From Bacillota bacterium (lineage in GTDB: Bacteria; Bacillota; Clostridia; Christensenellales; Aristaeellaceae): a DNA stretch of 64,000 bases. Both the position numbers and the translations under genes were made by a program. The stretch spans positions 28,704 to 92,703 of the forward strand of contig JAEZQK010000021.1 of the NCBI GenBank assembly GCA_023413135.1, written 5' to 3'. Under the pieces are notes generated by a model. The model was not told the origin of the DNA. It saw nothing but the letters and a program-made list of their open reading frames with translations, and ran no database searches. Shown here in pieces: positions 33,600-41,902 of this stretch; positions within the stretch are counted from its first letter, which is position 1, and every line of letters starts with the position of its first letter.

Positions 33600-33885
33600 G
33601 TATTAAGACGGCTGCTAAAAGGCGTTACCTCGGCAAGTTGCAAGCAACTTGCCTGTAACAAGGGGATGTTCTCTTTCGTCCCGAAAGAGAACCAGAAAGG
33701 CTCCGTAGCCGAAGCGCCGCCAGAGGCGGATGAAGCGAGGCAGAGGAGGCTGGCGAAACAAGCAATGCGAACGGCAGTGAGCAGTGCGACGATTGAGCCA
33801 GATGGACAGGGGGGCTGCGATTCCCCCCAGACCCCCACAAACGCTTTAAAATTAGTGGCGTGCTTCGCACGTGTATTTGATTGGT
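33600..33885. repeat. Repeat family C, copy 1, with module D inserted
   Basis: Ordered hairpins: GGCAAGTTGC/GCAACTTGCC, GTTCTCTTTCG/CGAAAGAGAAC, then GGGGGCTGCGATTCCCCCC and GCGTGCTTCGCACG. Between the second and third hairpins a 105-bp segment (33698-33805, module D) interrupts the order seen in copy 2; the same segment recurs alone at 52729. No gene is supported in 33571-33980. Confidence 0.75.
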
Positions 33886-33980
33886 AACAACGCTAGAGTG
33901 ACTTTCAATTTATGTCGACACGGGCAACGGATGGAGACGAATAGGACGGTAATAAGGCATACAGGGAAACCGTGCAGGCT

Positions 33981-34007
33981 CGAGAAAATGACATCGTCAT
34001 TTTCTCG
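33981..34007. repeat. Family B terminal hairpin over the LD-carboxypeptidase stop codon
   Basis: CGAGAAAATGAC-ATC-GTCATTTTCTCG, a perfect 12-bp stem. On the minus strand its 5' arm encodes the last two codons (Arg-Lys) and the TGA of the gene. The preceding ACAGGGAAA resembles family B copy 1. Confidence 0.75.
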
Positions 34008-34962
34008 AAGTAGCAGGGGCAAGGGCGGTAAGCGTGTTACCGCGGATGCGATAGGGAATGTTGAGGGGGAGGGTGATCTTGTCACGGCCGTGGCCGGCAT
34101 GAACGGATTGCAGAATGGGTTTGTCCGGGGGAAGAAGCTCGGAAAATATTTCCTGAAGGGTGAGGGTAGGCTTGGCGGGATCGCCGGCGCAGTCGGTGAA
34201 GTCACCCAGGATAAAGCCTGCGCACTTGTCAAGGAGGCCCGTATTGCGGAACTGGGTGAGCATCGCGTCGATACGGTAGGGCTTTTCACCCACGTCCTCC
34301 AGCAATAAAAGCTTTCCGTTAAAATCCGGCAGGTATTCTGTGCCGATAAGGTTGTTTAGTACCGTCAGGTTGCCGCCGGTAAGGATACCTTCCGCTTCGC
34401 CCTCCCGAAAGACATCAAAGGCCGTGCCGTCGGGGTTTTCCATGGCCCCCAGAGGGTTCGTTTCACTCATGGCCCGAAGCCATCTGGTCCTGCTCCTATC
34501 CTCCCGCAGCCCAACCATTAGGGGGGCGCCGGCCATGGGCCCGTGAAAGGTCACAAGGCCGCACTTTACCTGAAAGGCGCAGTGGAGCGCGGTGATGTCG
34601 CTGAACCCCACAAAGGGCTTGGGGTTTTTACGGATCGTTTCATAATCCAGCATAGGCAAAAGCCTGGCCGCGCCATAGCCGCCCCGCAGGCAAACGATGG
34701 CGTCGATCTCCGGGTCCTCAAACATCCTGTTCACGTCCCCGGCCCGGAGGAGGTCGCTTCCGGAAAGGTAGCCCCGCTGTTCATTTATGCTTTGCCCCAC
34801 AACGACGGAAAAGCCCATATCTTCAAGCAATTGAATGGCCTTTTGCCTGTTTTCCTCCTCATAGATGGGGCTGGAAGGCGCAATCAGCCCAATGCGCGCG
34901 CCAGGCTGCAAGGAATGCGGCAGAATTCTTTCGGGCATGGCAATCTTCTCCCTTCTTTGCAT
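33997..34962 (-). CDS. LD-carboxypeptidase (muramoyltetrapeptide carboxypeptidase, S66)
   Basis: Cytosolic serine peptidase that removes the terminal D-Ala from muropeptide tetrapeptides during wall recycling, 321 residues. Motifs: RIGLIAPSSPI near the start, CLRGGYGAARLLPMLDY, GFSDITALHCA with the nucleophile-containing region, GILTGGNLTVLNNLIGTEYLP and LLLEDVGEKPYRIDAML. The start ATG 34962 follows AGGAAGGG. The C-terminal codons come from a repeat hairpin. Confidence 0.92.
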   Translation of the reverse strand: MQRREKIAMPERILPHSLQPGARIGLIAPSSPIYEEENRQKAIQLLEDMGFSVVVGQSINEQRGYLSGSDLLRAGDVNRMFEDPEIDAIVCLRGGYGAARLLPMLDYETIRKNPKPFVGFSDITALHCAFQVKCGLVTFHGPMAGAPLMVGLREDRSRTRWLRAMSETNPLGAMENPDGTAFDVFREGEAEGILTGGNLTVLNNLIGTEYLPDFNGKLLLLEDVGEKPYRIDAMLTQFRNTGLLDKCAGFILGDFTDCAGDPAKPTLTLQEIFSELLPPDKPILQSVHAGHGRDKITLPLNIPYRIRGNTLTALAPATSRK

Positions 34963-34988
34963 GGCTTTCCCTTCCTGAGCCCATACTA
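34959..34988 (+). promoter_or_regulatory. Candidate sigma-G/sigma-F promoter of the DUF421-DUF4363 pair
   Basis: GCATG (34959-34963), 18-bp spacer, CATACTA (34982-34988), an exact fit to GHATR-N18-CATNNTA. It lies 28 bases before the ATG at 35017. Confidence 0.6.
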
Positions 34989-35016
34989 GCATTGAGTATC
35001 TGTCAAGGAGGATGCC

Positions 35017-35739
35017 ATGGCGACCGTATTTTTGCGCTCAGTGATTTTGTTTTTGATGGCGGTGGTCTTTGTCCGCATCATGGGCAAGCGGCAGGTAGGT
35101 CAATTGCAGCCGTTTGAGCTGGTGGTGGCGATCCTGATCGCGAACCTGGCCGTCACGCCTATGGCAGATGTAGGAATACCGCTTTTATATGGCATTGTGC
35201 CCATGATGGGGCTTACGGTGCTCCATGGGCTTTTTGTACTGATCTCCATGAAAAGTCAAAAGCTGCGCGAGATTTTCAGCGGCAAACCGGCAGTGCTTAT
35301 CAAAAACGGCGTAATTCAGGTCAAGGAGCTGGAAAAGCTGTGCATGAACCTCAACGACCTGCTGGAGGAACTGCGCACCGGCGGCGTGCTGAATCTGTCC
35401 GATGTGGGTACAGCCATTGTGGAGACCAGCGGCAAGATCAACGTGTTTCCCAAAGCGCAGAAGCGTGCTGCCACGCCGGAGGACCTGTCTATCGCCACAG
35501 GTTACGAAGGCCTTCCCATGACGCTGATATTGGACGGTGTCATTGAGAAAAAGAACCTCACGACGGGAAAAATCCCGGAAGAGTGGCTGTTTGATACGCT
35601 GAAGCTCCATGGCTTTGCTTCGCCCAAGGAAGTGCTTTTGTGCAGCCTGGATACCAGCGGAAAAATGTTCATTCAGGGAAGGATCATAAATCAATCGCTG
35701 CTTGTAGACGCCATGCCTCCCGGCGGGATAGGATGGTGA
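35017..35739 (+). CDS. DUF421 (YetF-like) membrane protein
   Basis: A 240-residue protein with three N-terminal membrane helices (SVILFLMAVVFVRIMG, FELVVAILIANLAVTP, IVPMMGLTVLHGLFVLIS) and a cytosolic or surface C-terminal DUF421 domain (KPAVLIKNGVI, LNDLLEELRTGGV, LPMTLILDGVI). YetF-type proteins in Bacillus are mostly forespore-expressed, which agrees with the promoter match upstream. The following DUF4363 gene overlaps its last codons. Proposed roles in spore membranes are not settled. Confidence 0.92.
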   Translation: MATVFLRSVILFLMAVVFVRIMGKRQVGQLQPFELVVAILIANLAVTPMADVGIPLLYGIVPMMGLTVLHGLFVLISMKSQKLREIFSGKPAVLIKNGVIQVKELEKLCMNLNDLLEELRTGGVLNLSDVGTAIVETSGKINVFPKAQKRAATPEDLSIATGYEGLPMTLILDGVIEKKNLTTGKIPEEWLFDTLKLHGFASPKEVLLCSLDTSGKMFIQGRIINQSLLVDAMPPGGIGW

Positions 35740-36128
35740 TGTACTTGAAGTTTAACACATGGACCATTGTCATACTGCTGGTTTTTATTATTGCCGTAAG
35801 CATCGCATCCACTGTCATCAGCTCCAAGATCTCCCGGGATTTTTCCCAGGATCTGACCATCGCGGAAGAAAGCATCCGCAAAGGCGATTGGGAGGAAGCC
35901 AAGCGCGCTATAGACGCCATGAAGAACGAGTGGAAGGAAACATGTAAGTGGCTGCAGTTCTGGGTCAACCATGGGGACACGGACGATGTGAGTATGTCCC
36001 TGGAACGGCTGACCGCCGCCATTGAAGTGCAGGATGCACCCCTCAGCCTTATCACCAGCGCGGAGTTGGGAGAAGAACTGCGCCACATCTATCACCGGGA
36101 TGCGCTTAAGTTTGGCAATATCCTGTAA
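35733..36128 (+). CDS. DUF4363 family membrane-anchored protein
   Basis: A 131-residue protein with one N-terminal membrane helix (TWTIVILLVFIIAVSIA) and an outside helical domain (DLTIAEESIRKGDWEEAKRA, then VNHGDTDDVSMSLERL) typical of DUF4363. In Clostridia this gene regularly follows a DUF421 gene. The start (ATG 35733 or 35739) overlaps the DUF421 stop codon, so translation is coupled. Confidence 0.88.
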   Translation: MVMYLKFNTWTIVILLVFIIAVSIASTVISSKISRDFSQDLTIAEESIRKGDWEEAKRAIDAMKNEWKETCKWLQFWVNHGDTDDVSMSLERLTAAIEVQDAPLSLITSAELGEELRHIYHRDALKFGNIL

Positions 36129-36130
36129 CG

Positions 36131-36997
36131 CTATTTTCGCTTGAGCGTGATCACGTGCAGTTGTGCCGGGGCAAATAGGCGTACCGGCACCCAGGAGGTG
36201 CCTACACCGTTGGAGACGAGGATATTTGCCCGTTTTTCCTGCACCCAGCCGGAAAGATACCGGTCTGACACCCGGGTGAAGGTACGGAATACGGGCTTGC
36301 CAAAGAACGTCACCTGCCCGCCATGGGTGTGGCCGCATAGCGCCAGGTCAAACCAGTTGGCGGAACCTTCGCTGTTTCTTACATCGAAAGCTTCCGGAAG
36401 ATTATCCGGCGAATGGGTGAGGAAGATCACAAAGTCATCCTCCCGCATGGAATAGGCGACCTGGCCTATTTGCGGATAGCCGTTGTTGTAGTCATCCACA
36501 CCGCACAGGTACAGCGCGGAACCACCCACACGCACCTCTCTAATATCATTCACCAGCGGCAGCACACCGGCATTGATCATAGCACTTTGCAGTGCGTTCA
36601 GGTTGCTTTCCGGCACAGTCCGGTCATGGTTGCCCACTACACCCGCCACCAGCCGCCGGGCTTGAATTTTGGGCATGTTTTTGAAAAAGGCCACCGCCCC
36701 ATCCGAATTTTCGGCGTAATCACCGCCCAGCAGCACCAGGTCCGCGTTCAGCGCATTGATCCTGGCAATCAGCGCATTCACCCGGCTTTGGGAAAAAAAT
36801 GGGCCCTGATGGATGTCCGACGCATAGGCGATGGTCAGCCCGTCAAGCGCCGGATCCAGGCCGTTTACCTCCAGCGTCTTCGTTACCACATACAGCGTTC
36901 TTGCCTGATAAAAGGGGTAGATCAGCACAAAGGCCAATAAAGCAAATGCGATCATCCGGCTCAGGCAGCCGCCCCGGCGGTGTTTTCCCCGGGCCAT
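36131..36997 (-). CDS. Membrane-anchored metallophosphoesterase (YaeI/YkuE-like)
   Basis: Calcineurin-like phosphoesterase, 288 residues, with one N-terminal membrane helix (MIAFALLAFVLIYPFY). All metal motifs are present: YASDIHQGP, LLGGDYAEN, GNHDRTV, THSPDN and CGHTHGGQ. Related proteins act on UDP-diacylglucosamine or other lipid-linked phosphates, but the substrate here is open. It converges with the DUF4363 gene with only two bases between stops. Confidence 0.92.
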   Translation of the reverse strand: MARGKHRRGGCLSRMIAFALLAFVLIYPFYQARTLYVVTKTLEVNGLDPALDGLTIAYASDIHQGPFFSQSRVNALIARINALNADLVLLGGDYAENSDGAVAFFKNMPKIQARRLVAGVVGNHDRTVPESNLNALQSAMINAGVLPLVNDIREVRVGGSALYLCGVDDYNNGYPQIGQVAYSMREDDFVIFLTHSPDNLPEAFDVRNSEGSANWFDLALCGHTHGGQVTFFGKPVFRTFTRVSDRYLSGWVQEKRANILVSNGVGTSWVPVRLFAPAQLHVITLKRK

Positions 36998-37017
36998 GCA
37001 TCATCCTCCTTTCGTCC

Positions 37018-37911
37018 TTATAGCAAACGAAGTAGCAACGGAATGGTCAAAATCGACAGCGCCGTGCTGACGGCTACGCTGCGGGAACCTAAGCGGCCAT
37101 CCCCCTTGTAATATTCCGCCTGCATGGCCGTGGCGGTGGCACCGGGCATGGCGGAGCACACAAACACCGCCTCCCGAACGCCCTGCGGCACGCGCAGCAG
37201 CACAAGTGTAAACCATATCGCCAGCGGGAAAATGATCAGCCGCGTCATGCAGGAAAAGAGCAGCATGCCGTCCCTCAGGTCCGAGAGCTTAAGGTCCGCC
37301 AGCCTTCCTCCAATCACCACCATGGCCAGGGGCGTGGTGGTATCGCCCAGCATGTTCATGGCGTCCAGCGGTACCTTGGGCAGGCGGATGGACAGGGCGA
37401 AGCAAAGTATTCCCAGCATCACGGCAATGAGCGTGGGATTCAGCAGCGCTTTTTTCAACGAAAGCCCAGATTTGCCTGCGTACAAGTATACGCCGATGGT
37501 CCATGTCATAAGGTTGAAGGCGGCTACATACATCACGGCATAAATCATCTTTTCCTCGCCCAGCGCCGCCAGGATCAGCGGATATCCCATATACCCGCAA
37601 TTGGAAAACATCGCCATATGGATGAATACATTGCGGCGGGCGGATGGTTCCTTCCTTGTATAGAGCATTGCGATAGCGCCGCATATCAGCATGCTGATCA
37701 CGGCGATCACGAACGTTTCGGCCAGCTCGCCCATCTGGCCCGGCAGGGCATCCCGCTGCAGCTTGGCAAATGTAAGGCAGGGCAAGGTAAAAAATAAAAC
37801 CAGTTTGTTCAGCCCGTCGAAAGAGCCTCTGTCCAGAATACGCCCCCGGGCGGCGAAATACCCCAGCGCCAGCAATAAAAATAACACGGCTACCTGGGAA
37901 AGTACCTGCAT
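37018..37911 (-). CDS. AEC-family (auxin efflux carrier-like) transporter
   Basis: A 297-residue membrane protein with ten predicted helices split by a cytosolic loop. Typical segments: FLLLALGYFAARGRI, LFFTLPCLTFAKL, GYMGYPLILAALGEE, and the second half LGDTTTPLAMVVIGGRLAD and CSAMPGATATAM. Bacterial AEC carriers often export or import organic acids such as malate. It lies upstream of the metallophosphoesterase gene on the same strand. Confidence 0.9.
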   Translation of the reverse strand: MQVLSQVAVLFLLLALGYFAARGRILDRGSFDGLNKLVLFFTLPCLTFAKLQRDALPGQMGELAETFVIAVISMLICGAIAMLYTRKEPSARRNVFIHMAMFSNCGYMGYPLILAALGEEKMIYAVMYVAAFNLMTWTIGVYLYAGKSGLSLKKALLNPTLIAVMLGILCFALSIRLPKVPLDAMNMLGDTTTPLAMVVIGGRLADLKLSDLRDGMLLFSCMTRLIIFPLAIWFTLVLLRVPQGVREAVFVCSAMPGATATAMQAEYYKGDGRLGSRSVAVSTALSILTIPLLLRLL

Positions 37912-37994
37912 AAGTGCACCCCTTAACCGAACATGTTGACACGCTCATGCCCCTCATTGTACACTATTTTCATCTTATTGGAAAGGAGCCGCCT

Positions 37995-38618
37995 ATGCAT
38001 CCTGATTTCATCACCCTTGATCCCTGCCCGCTGCTTTCGCCGGTGCCCGTCGTCATGGTCAGCTGTGCCGGGCAGGAGGGTAATCCCAATCTGATCACCC
38101 TGGCCTGGGCCGGCATGGTATGCTCCGACCCGCCCATGCTGTCCATCAGCGTACGCAAAAGCCGCTATTCCTACGGCCTTATCGAATCCACAGGAGAGTT
38201 CGTGGTTAACCTGGTGGATCAAAATTTGGCCAAGGCCACTGATTATTGCGGCGTGAAAAGCGGGCGGGATATGGACAAGTTTGCCGCCTGCGGCTTAAGC
38301 GCCATCCCGGCCCCGCCGCTTAAGCTTGCTCCCGCTTTGCAGGAAGCACCGGCCTATCTTTGCTGCCGCGTGGAAAAGATTCTGCCCTTGGGCAGCCACG
38401 ATCTGTTCCTGGCCCGCATAGTAAGCGTCTCGGTTCGCGATTCTTTCCAGGATGAAAAAGGCTCCCTGCGCCTGGATACGGCAGGGCTGGTGGCCTATAA
38501 CCACGGCGTTTACCAGGTATTGGGCGATGTTCTGGGCTTTTTCGGCTATTCCGTGGCCGGAGAGAAAGTATTGAAAAACCGCATGGCGGTTTATAAAACA
38601 AAACCGAAGAAGCGCTGA
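37995..38618 (+). CDS. Flavin reductase-like flavoprotein
   Basis: A 207-residue soluble protein of the flavin-reductase (FMN-binding split-barrel) family: NLITLAWAGMVCSDPPMLSISV binds the flavin, followed by GEFVVNLVDQNLAKATDYCG and VSVRDSFQDEKGSLRLD. Such proteins act as ferric or flavin reductases, often related to flavoredoxin in anaerobes. GGAAAGGAG precedes the ATG at 37995. Its electron partner is not evident in the neighbourhood. Confidence 0.9.
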   Translation: MHPDFITLDPCPLLSPVPVVMVSCAGQEGNPNLITLAWAGMVCSDPPMLSISVRKSRYSYGLIESTGEFVVNLVDQNLAKATDYCGVKSGRDMDKFAACGLSAIPAPPLKLAPALQEAPAYLCCRVEKILPLGSHDLFLARIVSVSVRDSFQDEKGSLRLDTAGLVAYNHGVYQVLGDVLGFFGYSVAGEKVLKNRMAVYKTKPKKR

Positions 38619-38671
38619 AACATTTTTTATGGTATACTGACAGCAGAATACGTAAGGGGGAGGGCTTCCAT

Positions 38672-39454
38672 GTGATGCCGCTCATTTGCCCCGGCTGTGG
38701 CGGCCGGATGGATATCGAGGCGGAAAGGGAGCTTGTCCCTTTTTCCTGCCCCTATTGCGCGGCACCGCTTACGCCGCAAAAGAACGGCCAGGCGGTGGTT
38801 TTAAGGGCCTCACCTGCGCCGTTAAGCCGGCAGGCGCCCCGGGCCGGCGAGGATGTTTCGGATCTTTTGCGCCGCGCGCAGGAGGAAAGTGACCCGGTAA
38901 AGCGGTATGCGATCCTTCAAAAGGCGGAGGAGGCGGCGCCTGATAATCTGCAGGTGCAGTTGGCACTGCTTTTGCATGGCCGGCTGCACGAACGGGACAG
39001 GCGAAAGATAGATTTTTCAGTGATCAAGTGCTATCTGCTGCACGCGTTTGAGGAACCGGAGGCCCACCCCTTTGCCCAGCGGGAGGATATGCTCCGGGAA
39101 CTGTTTTCGGAGGAACGGCTTGTAAAGGCCATGGAATTGGCTCCCGATGGAAGGGCATTTTTGAGGGAATACTTGATGGCGCTGTCCGGCGAGTATATCC
39201 ACTTGTTCCTTCGGGGCAGCAGCCGCCACATGAAACCTATTTTCGGCTTTGCGCCCGCCGGCAAGCCCTCCCGGCTCCTGGCCGCCCCGGCGGCGGATAT
39301 GCTCCGTTGCATGCTGAGAGAACAGGCGCTGTCTGAGGATCAGCGGAACATGCTCGCCGGTGCCTTTTATAACGCTTTTGCCAATGAATTTCAGGGCGAG
39401 ACCGCCTATTTGGACGAGGCGCTGGGATCATTGCTTGAACAGGTCAAAAACTGA
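38672..39454 (+). CDS. Zinc-ribbon protein of unknown function
   Basis: The 260 residues start with a zinc ribbon (ICPGCGGRMDIEAEREL, then FSCPYCAAPL; two CxxC pairs about 20 apart), then a short variable linker and a helical domain (residues 65-255) that looks repeat-like, e.g. AILQKAEEAAPDNLQVQLALL. No membrane helix. GTG 38672 has good spacing to GGGGGAGGG; the ATG one codon later is possible. It is followed 12 bases later by a membrane protein gene that is probably co-transcribed. No family name recognised. Confidence 0.78.
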   Translation: MMPLICPGCGGRMDIEAERELVPFSCPYCAAPLTPQKNGQAVVLRASPAPLSRQAPRAGEDVSDLLRRAQEESDPVKRYAILQKAEEAAPDNLQVQLALLLHGRLHERDRRKIDFSVIKCYLLHAFEEPEAHPFAQREDMLRELFSEERLVKAMELAPDGRAFLREYLMALSGEYIHLFLRGSSRHMKPIFGFAPAGKPSRLLAAPAADMLRCMLREQALSEDQRNMLAGAFYNAFANEFQGETAYLDEALGSLLEQVKN

Positions 39455-39466
39455 CAGGAGATACGG

Positions 39467-40087
39467 ATGGCAAGAAAACCGTTTAGGCAACAAAGCAAAT
39501 TCTATTCCGTGCTGCGCAAGGTGCTGGAGCGGGCGCTTCTTGGCCTGCTGGTGGTGGTATGCATCGGCGCGTTTTATCTGGCCGTGATCCTGGCGGAAAT
39601 ACCTGCCGACCAGGGGGCGCCGGAGGACACTTCCGCTCCTTCCGTAGCCCTTTCCGCCGAACAGCCCAGGCAGATAGGCTCTCTGAATGATCTCTATCAG
39701 CTGGTGGAGCACTTCCCGGCGCCTGCACTGGCACTTAAGCCAAACACCCAGCTTGCTTTTGCCGGGGGCCAGGTGAACGACGTGGCTTATCAGGGCTCCT
39801 TTGCCAGGCTGGTGACGCTTACCTACCAAACGCAAAACGGGGAAACGCTGACGCTGCAAAGCATTTACCCGGCGGATGCCTTCTCCCTATTACCCGGCAA
39901 GGGCTATGCGCTGAAAGAGACCCTCACCGCTGCGCTGGCCGGCATGACCGCCGTGCGGATGGAAAATGCCGACACGGTGCGCCTGCATGTAAAAGGGGAA
40001 AGCGCGCTGTACGCCTTTACCGCGCCGAAGATGGCGGAGGAGGCATTCAGTGAAATTTATCGCCAGGCAATTCTGGCAAAGCCTTAA
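39467..40087 (+). CDS. Hypothetical single-pass membrane protein
   Basis: A 206-residue protein with a basic N-terminus, one membrane helix (ALLGLLVVVCIGAFYLAVIL) and an extracytoplasmic domain from about residue 50, rich in short strands (LVTLTYQTQNGETLTLQSIYP, VRMENADTVRLHVKG). No family recognised. It follows the zinc-ribbon gene by 12 bases and precedes an ABC exporter gene. Confidence 0.75.
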   Translation: MARKPFRQQSKFYSVLRKVLERALLGLLVVVCIGAFYLAVILAEIPADQGAPEDTSAPSVALSAEQPRQIGSLNDLYQLVEHFPAPALALKPNTQLAFAGGQVNDVAYQGSFARLVTLTYQTQNGETLTLQSIYPADAFSLLPGKGYALKETLTAALAGMTAVRMENADTVRLHVKGESALYAFTAPKMAEEAFSEIYRQAILAKP

Positions 40088-40132
40088 GTTTATTTGAATT
40101 GTTGCACAAAAGGAAAGGATGGAGCCTTCCTC

Positions 40133-41902
40133 ATGGAAACCCAGAAGACGACCATGAAAACCGGGAAACTGATCCGTCGGTTTGCACCTTATTATAAAGA
40201 TTATTGGGGTACTGTGGCCTTCGATCTTTTATGCGCGGCACTTACCACGCTATGCGAGCTTGTTCTGCCCCTGATCGTGCGCAGCATCACCAACCAGGCC
40301 ATAGAAGATCTTGCCGGCCTGACGGTTAATTTCGTTTTGAAGCTGGGCGGCATTTATGTTTTTCTTCGTTTGATCGATGCCGCGGCGGCCTATTATATGG
40401 CTTCCGTGGGCCATATCATGGGCAGCCGCATCGAAACCGATATGCGGCGGGACCTGTTTGCCCATCTGCAGCAATTGTCTTTTTCCTATTACAGCAACAC
40501 AAAAGTGGGTCAAATCATGGCCCGCATCACCGGCGACCTGTTTGAGGTCACGGAGTTTGCGCACCACTGCCCGGAAGAATTTTTCATTGCGGCCATCAAG
40601 ATCACGGTCTCCTTTATTATTTTGGCCGGGATGAACCTCTGGCTGACGCTGATGGTATTTATCCTGCTGCCCCTGATGCTGCTGTTTGCCCGCGTCTTCA
40701 ACAAGCGCATGCGCAAGGCGTTCATGGATTCCCGCCACCAGGTGGGCGAGCTGAACGCCCAGGTGGAGGATAGCCTGCTGGGCATCCGCGTGGTGAAATC
40801 CTTCGCCAACGAGCCTATGGAAGAAGAAAAATTCCGGGACGGCAACCAGCAGTTTTTGCAGACAAAGCGGGCGGCCTACAAGGCCATGGCGGGCTTCCAC
40901 ACCACCACCCGCGTCTTTGACGGGCTGATGTACATCCTGGTAGTGATCGTAGGCGCGCTGTTCATTATCGGCGGGCAGATCACCCCCGGCGATTTTGTGG
41001 CGTATCTGCTGTATGTGTCCACCTTGCTCACTTCCATCCGCCGCATCGTGGAGTTCACGGAGCAGTTCCAGCGGGGCATGACGGGTATCGAGCGCTTTTG
41101 CCAGATCATGGATGCGCCTTTGGAGATCAAGGACACTTTGGATGCCAGGGAGCTTCGAAACGTCAAGGGTAAAATCGGCTTTGAAAACGTAAGTTTCGGT
41201 TATGCCGACGACGGTAAGCAGGTGCTGGCCAACCTGAACCTGAACGTGATGGCGGGGGAGAATGTGGCGCTGGTTGGCCCCTCCGGCGGCGGAAAAACGA
41301 CGCTGTGCAACCTGATCCCCAGGTTTTATGACGTGACCTCCGGCCGCATCACCGTGGACGGGCAGGACGTTCGAAGCCTTACCCAAAAGAGCCTGCGGGA
41401 AAACATAGGCATGGTGCAGCAGGAGGTATACCTTTTCTCGGGCACGGTGTATGAGAACATTGCCTACGGCAAGCCCGGCGCCACCCGGGAGGAAGTGGAA
41501 AAGGCCGCGAAACAGGCCGGGGCCCATGAATTCATTCTGGAACTGCCGGACGGATACGATACCTTTGTGGGCGAACGGGGCGTAAAGCTTTCCGGTGGCC
41601 AGAAGCAGCGGGTGTCCATCGCCCGGGTGTTCTTAAAGAATCCGCCCATCCTGATCCTGGACGAGGCCACTTCCGCGCTGGACAACGAAAGCGAGCGCAT
41701 CGTGCAAAAATCCCTGGAATCTTTGGCCAAGGGGCGCACCACCTTCACCATTGCCCACCGGCTGACCACCATCCGCAACGCCACGGTGATCTGGGTGCTT
41801 ACCGATAAGGGCGTGGAGGAGCAGGGCACCCACGCGGAACTGATGGCAAAGAAGGGCGTCTACTACAGCCTGTACCACATGTATACGGAGGCGGTATCAT
41901 GA
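40133..41902 (+). CDS. ABC exporter (fused membrane and ATP-binding domains)
   Basis: A 589-residue half-transporter of the MsbA/LmrA type. Six membrane helices occupy residues 1-320; the nucleotide-binding domain has Walker A VGPSGGGKTTLCN, Q-loop MVQQEVYLFSG, signature VKLSGGQKQRVSIAR, Walker B PPILILDEATSALDN and H-loop TIAHRLTT. It should work as a homodimer exporting lipids, peptides or drugs; the substrate is unknown. The start ATG 40133 follows AAAGGATGGAG. The next gene overlaps by four bases. Confidence 0.94.
   Translation: METQKTTMKTGKLIRRFAPYYKDYWGTVAFDLLCAALTTLCELVLPLIVRSITNQAIEDLAGLTVNFVLKLGGIYVFLRLIDAAAAYYMASVGHIMGSRIETDMRRDLFAHLQQLSFSYYSNTKVGQIMARITGDLFEVTEFAHHCPEEFFIAAIKITVSFIILAGMNLWLTLMVFILLPLMLLFARVFNKRMRKAFMDSRHQVGELNAQVEDSLLGIRVVKSFANEPMEEEKFRDGNQQFLQTKRAAYKAMAGFHTTTRVFDGLMYILVVIVGALFIIGGQITPGDFVAYLLYVSTLLTSIRRIVEFTEQFQRGMTGIERFCQIMDAPLEIKDTLDARELRNVKGKIGFENVSFGYADDGKQVLANLNLNVMAGENVALVGPSGGGKTTLCNLIPRFYDVTSGRITVDGQDVRSLTQKSLRENIGMVQQEVYLFSGTVYENIAYGKPGATREEVEKAAKQAGAHEFILELPDGYDTFVGERGVKLSGGQKQRVSIARVFLKNPPILILDEATSALDNESERIVQKSLESLAKGRTTFTIAHRLTTIRNATVIWVLTDKGVEEQGTHAELMAKKGVYYSLYHMYTEAVS

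Noticed and set aside
33871..34308. 145-codon plus-strand frame
   Set aside because: Antisense to the LD-carboxypeptidase gene and partly inside repeats.
40250..41527. 425-codon open frame on the minus strand
   Set aside because: Antisense to the ABC exporter gene, whose Walker and signature motifs are intact. The composition (His, Gln, Asp rich) is typical of a shadow frame.
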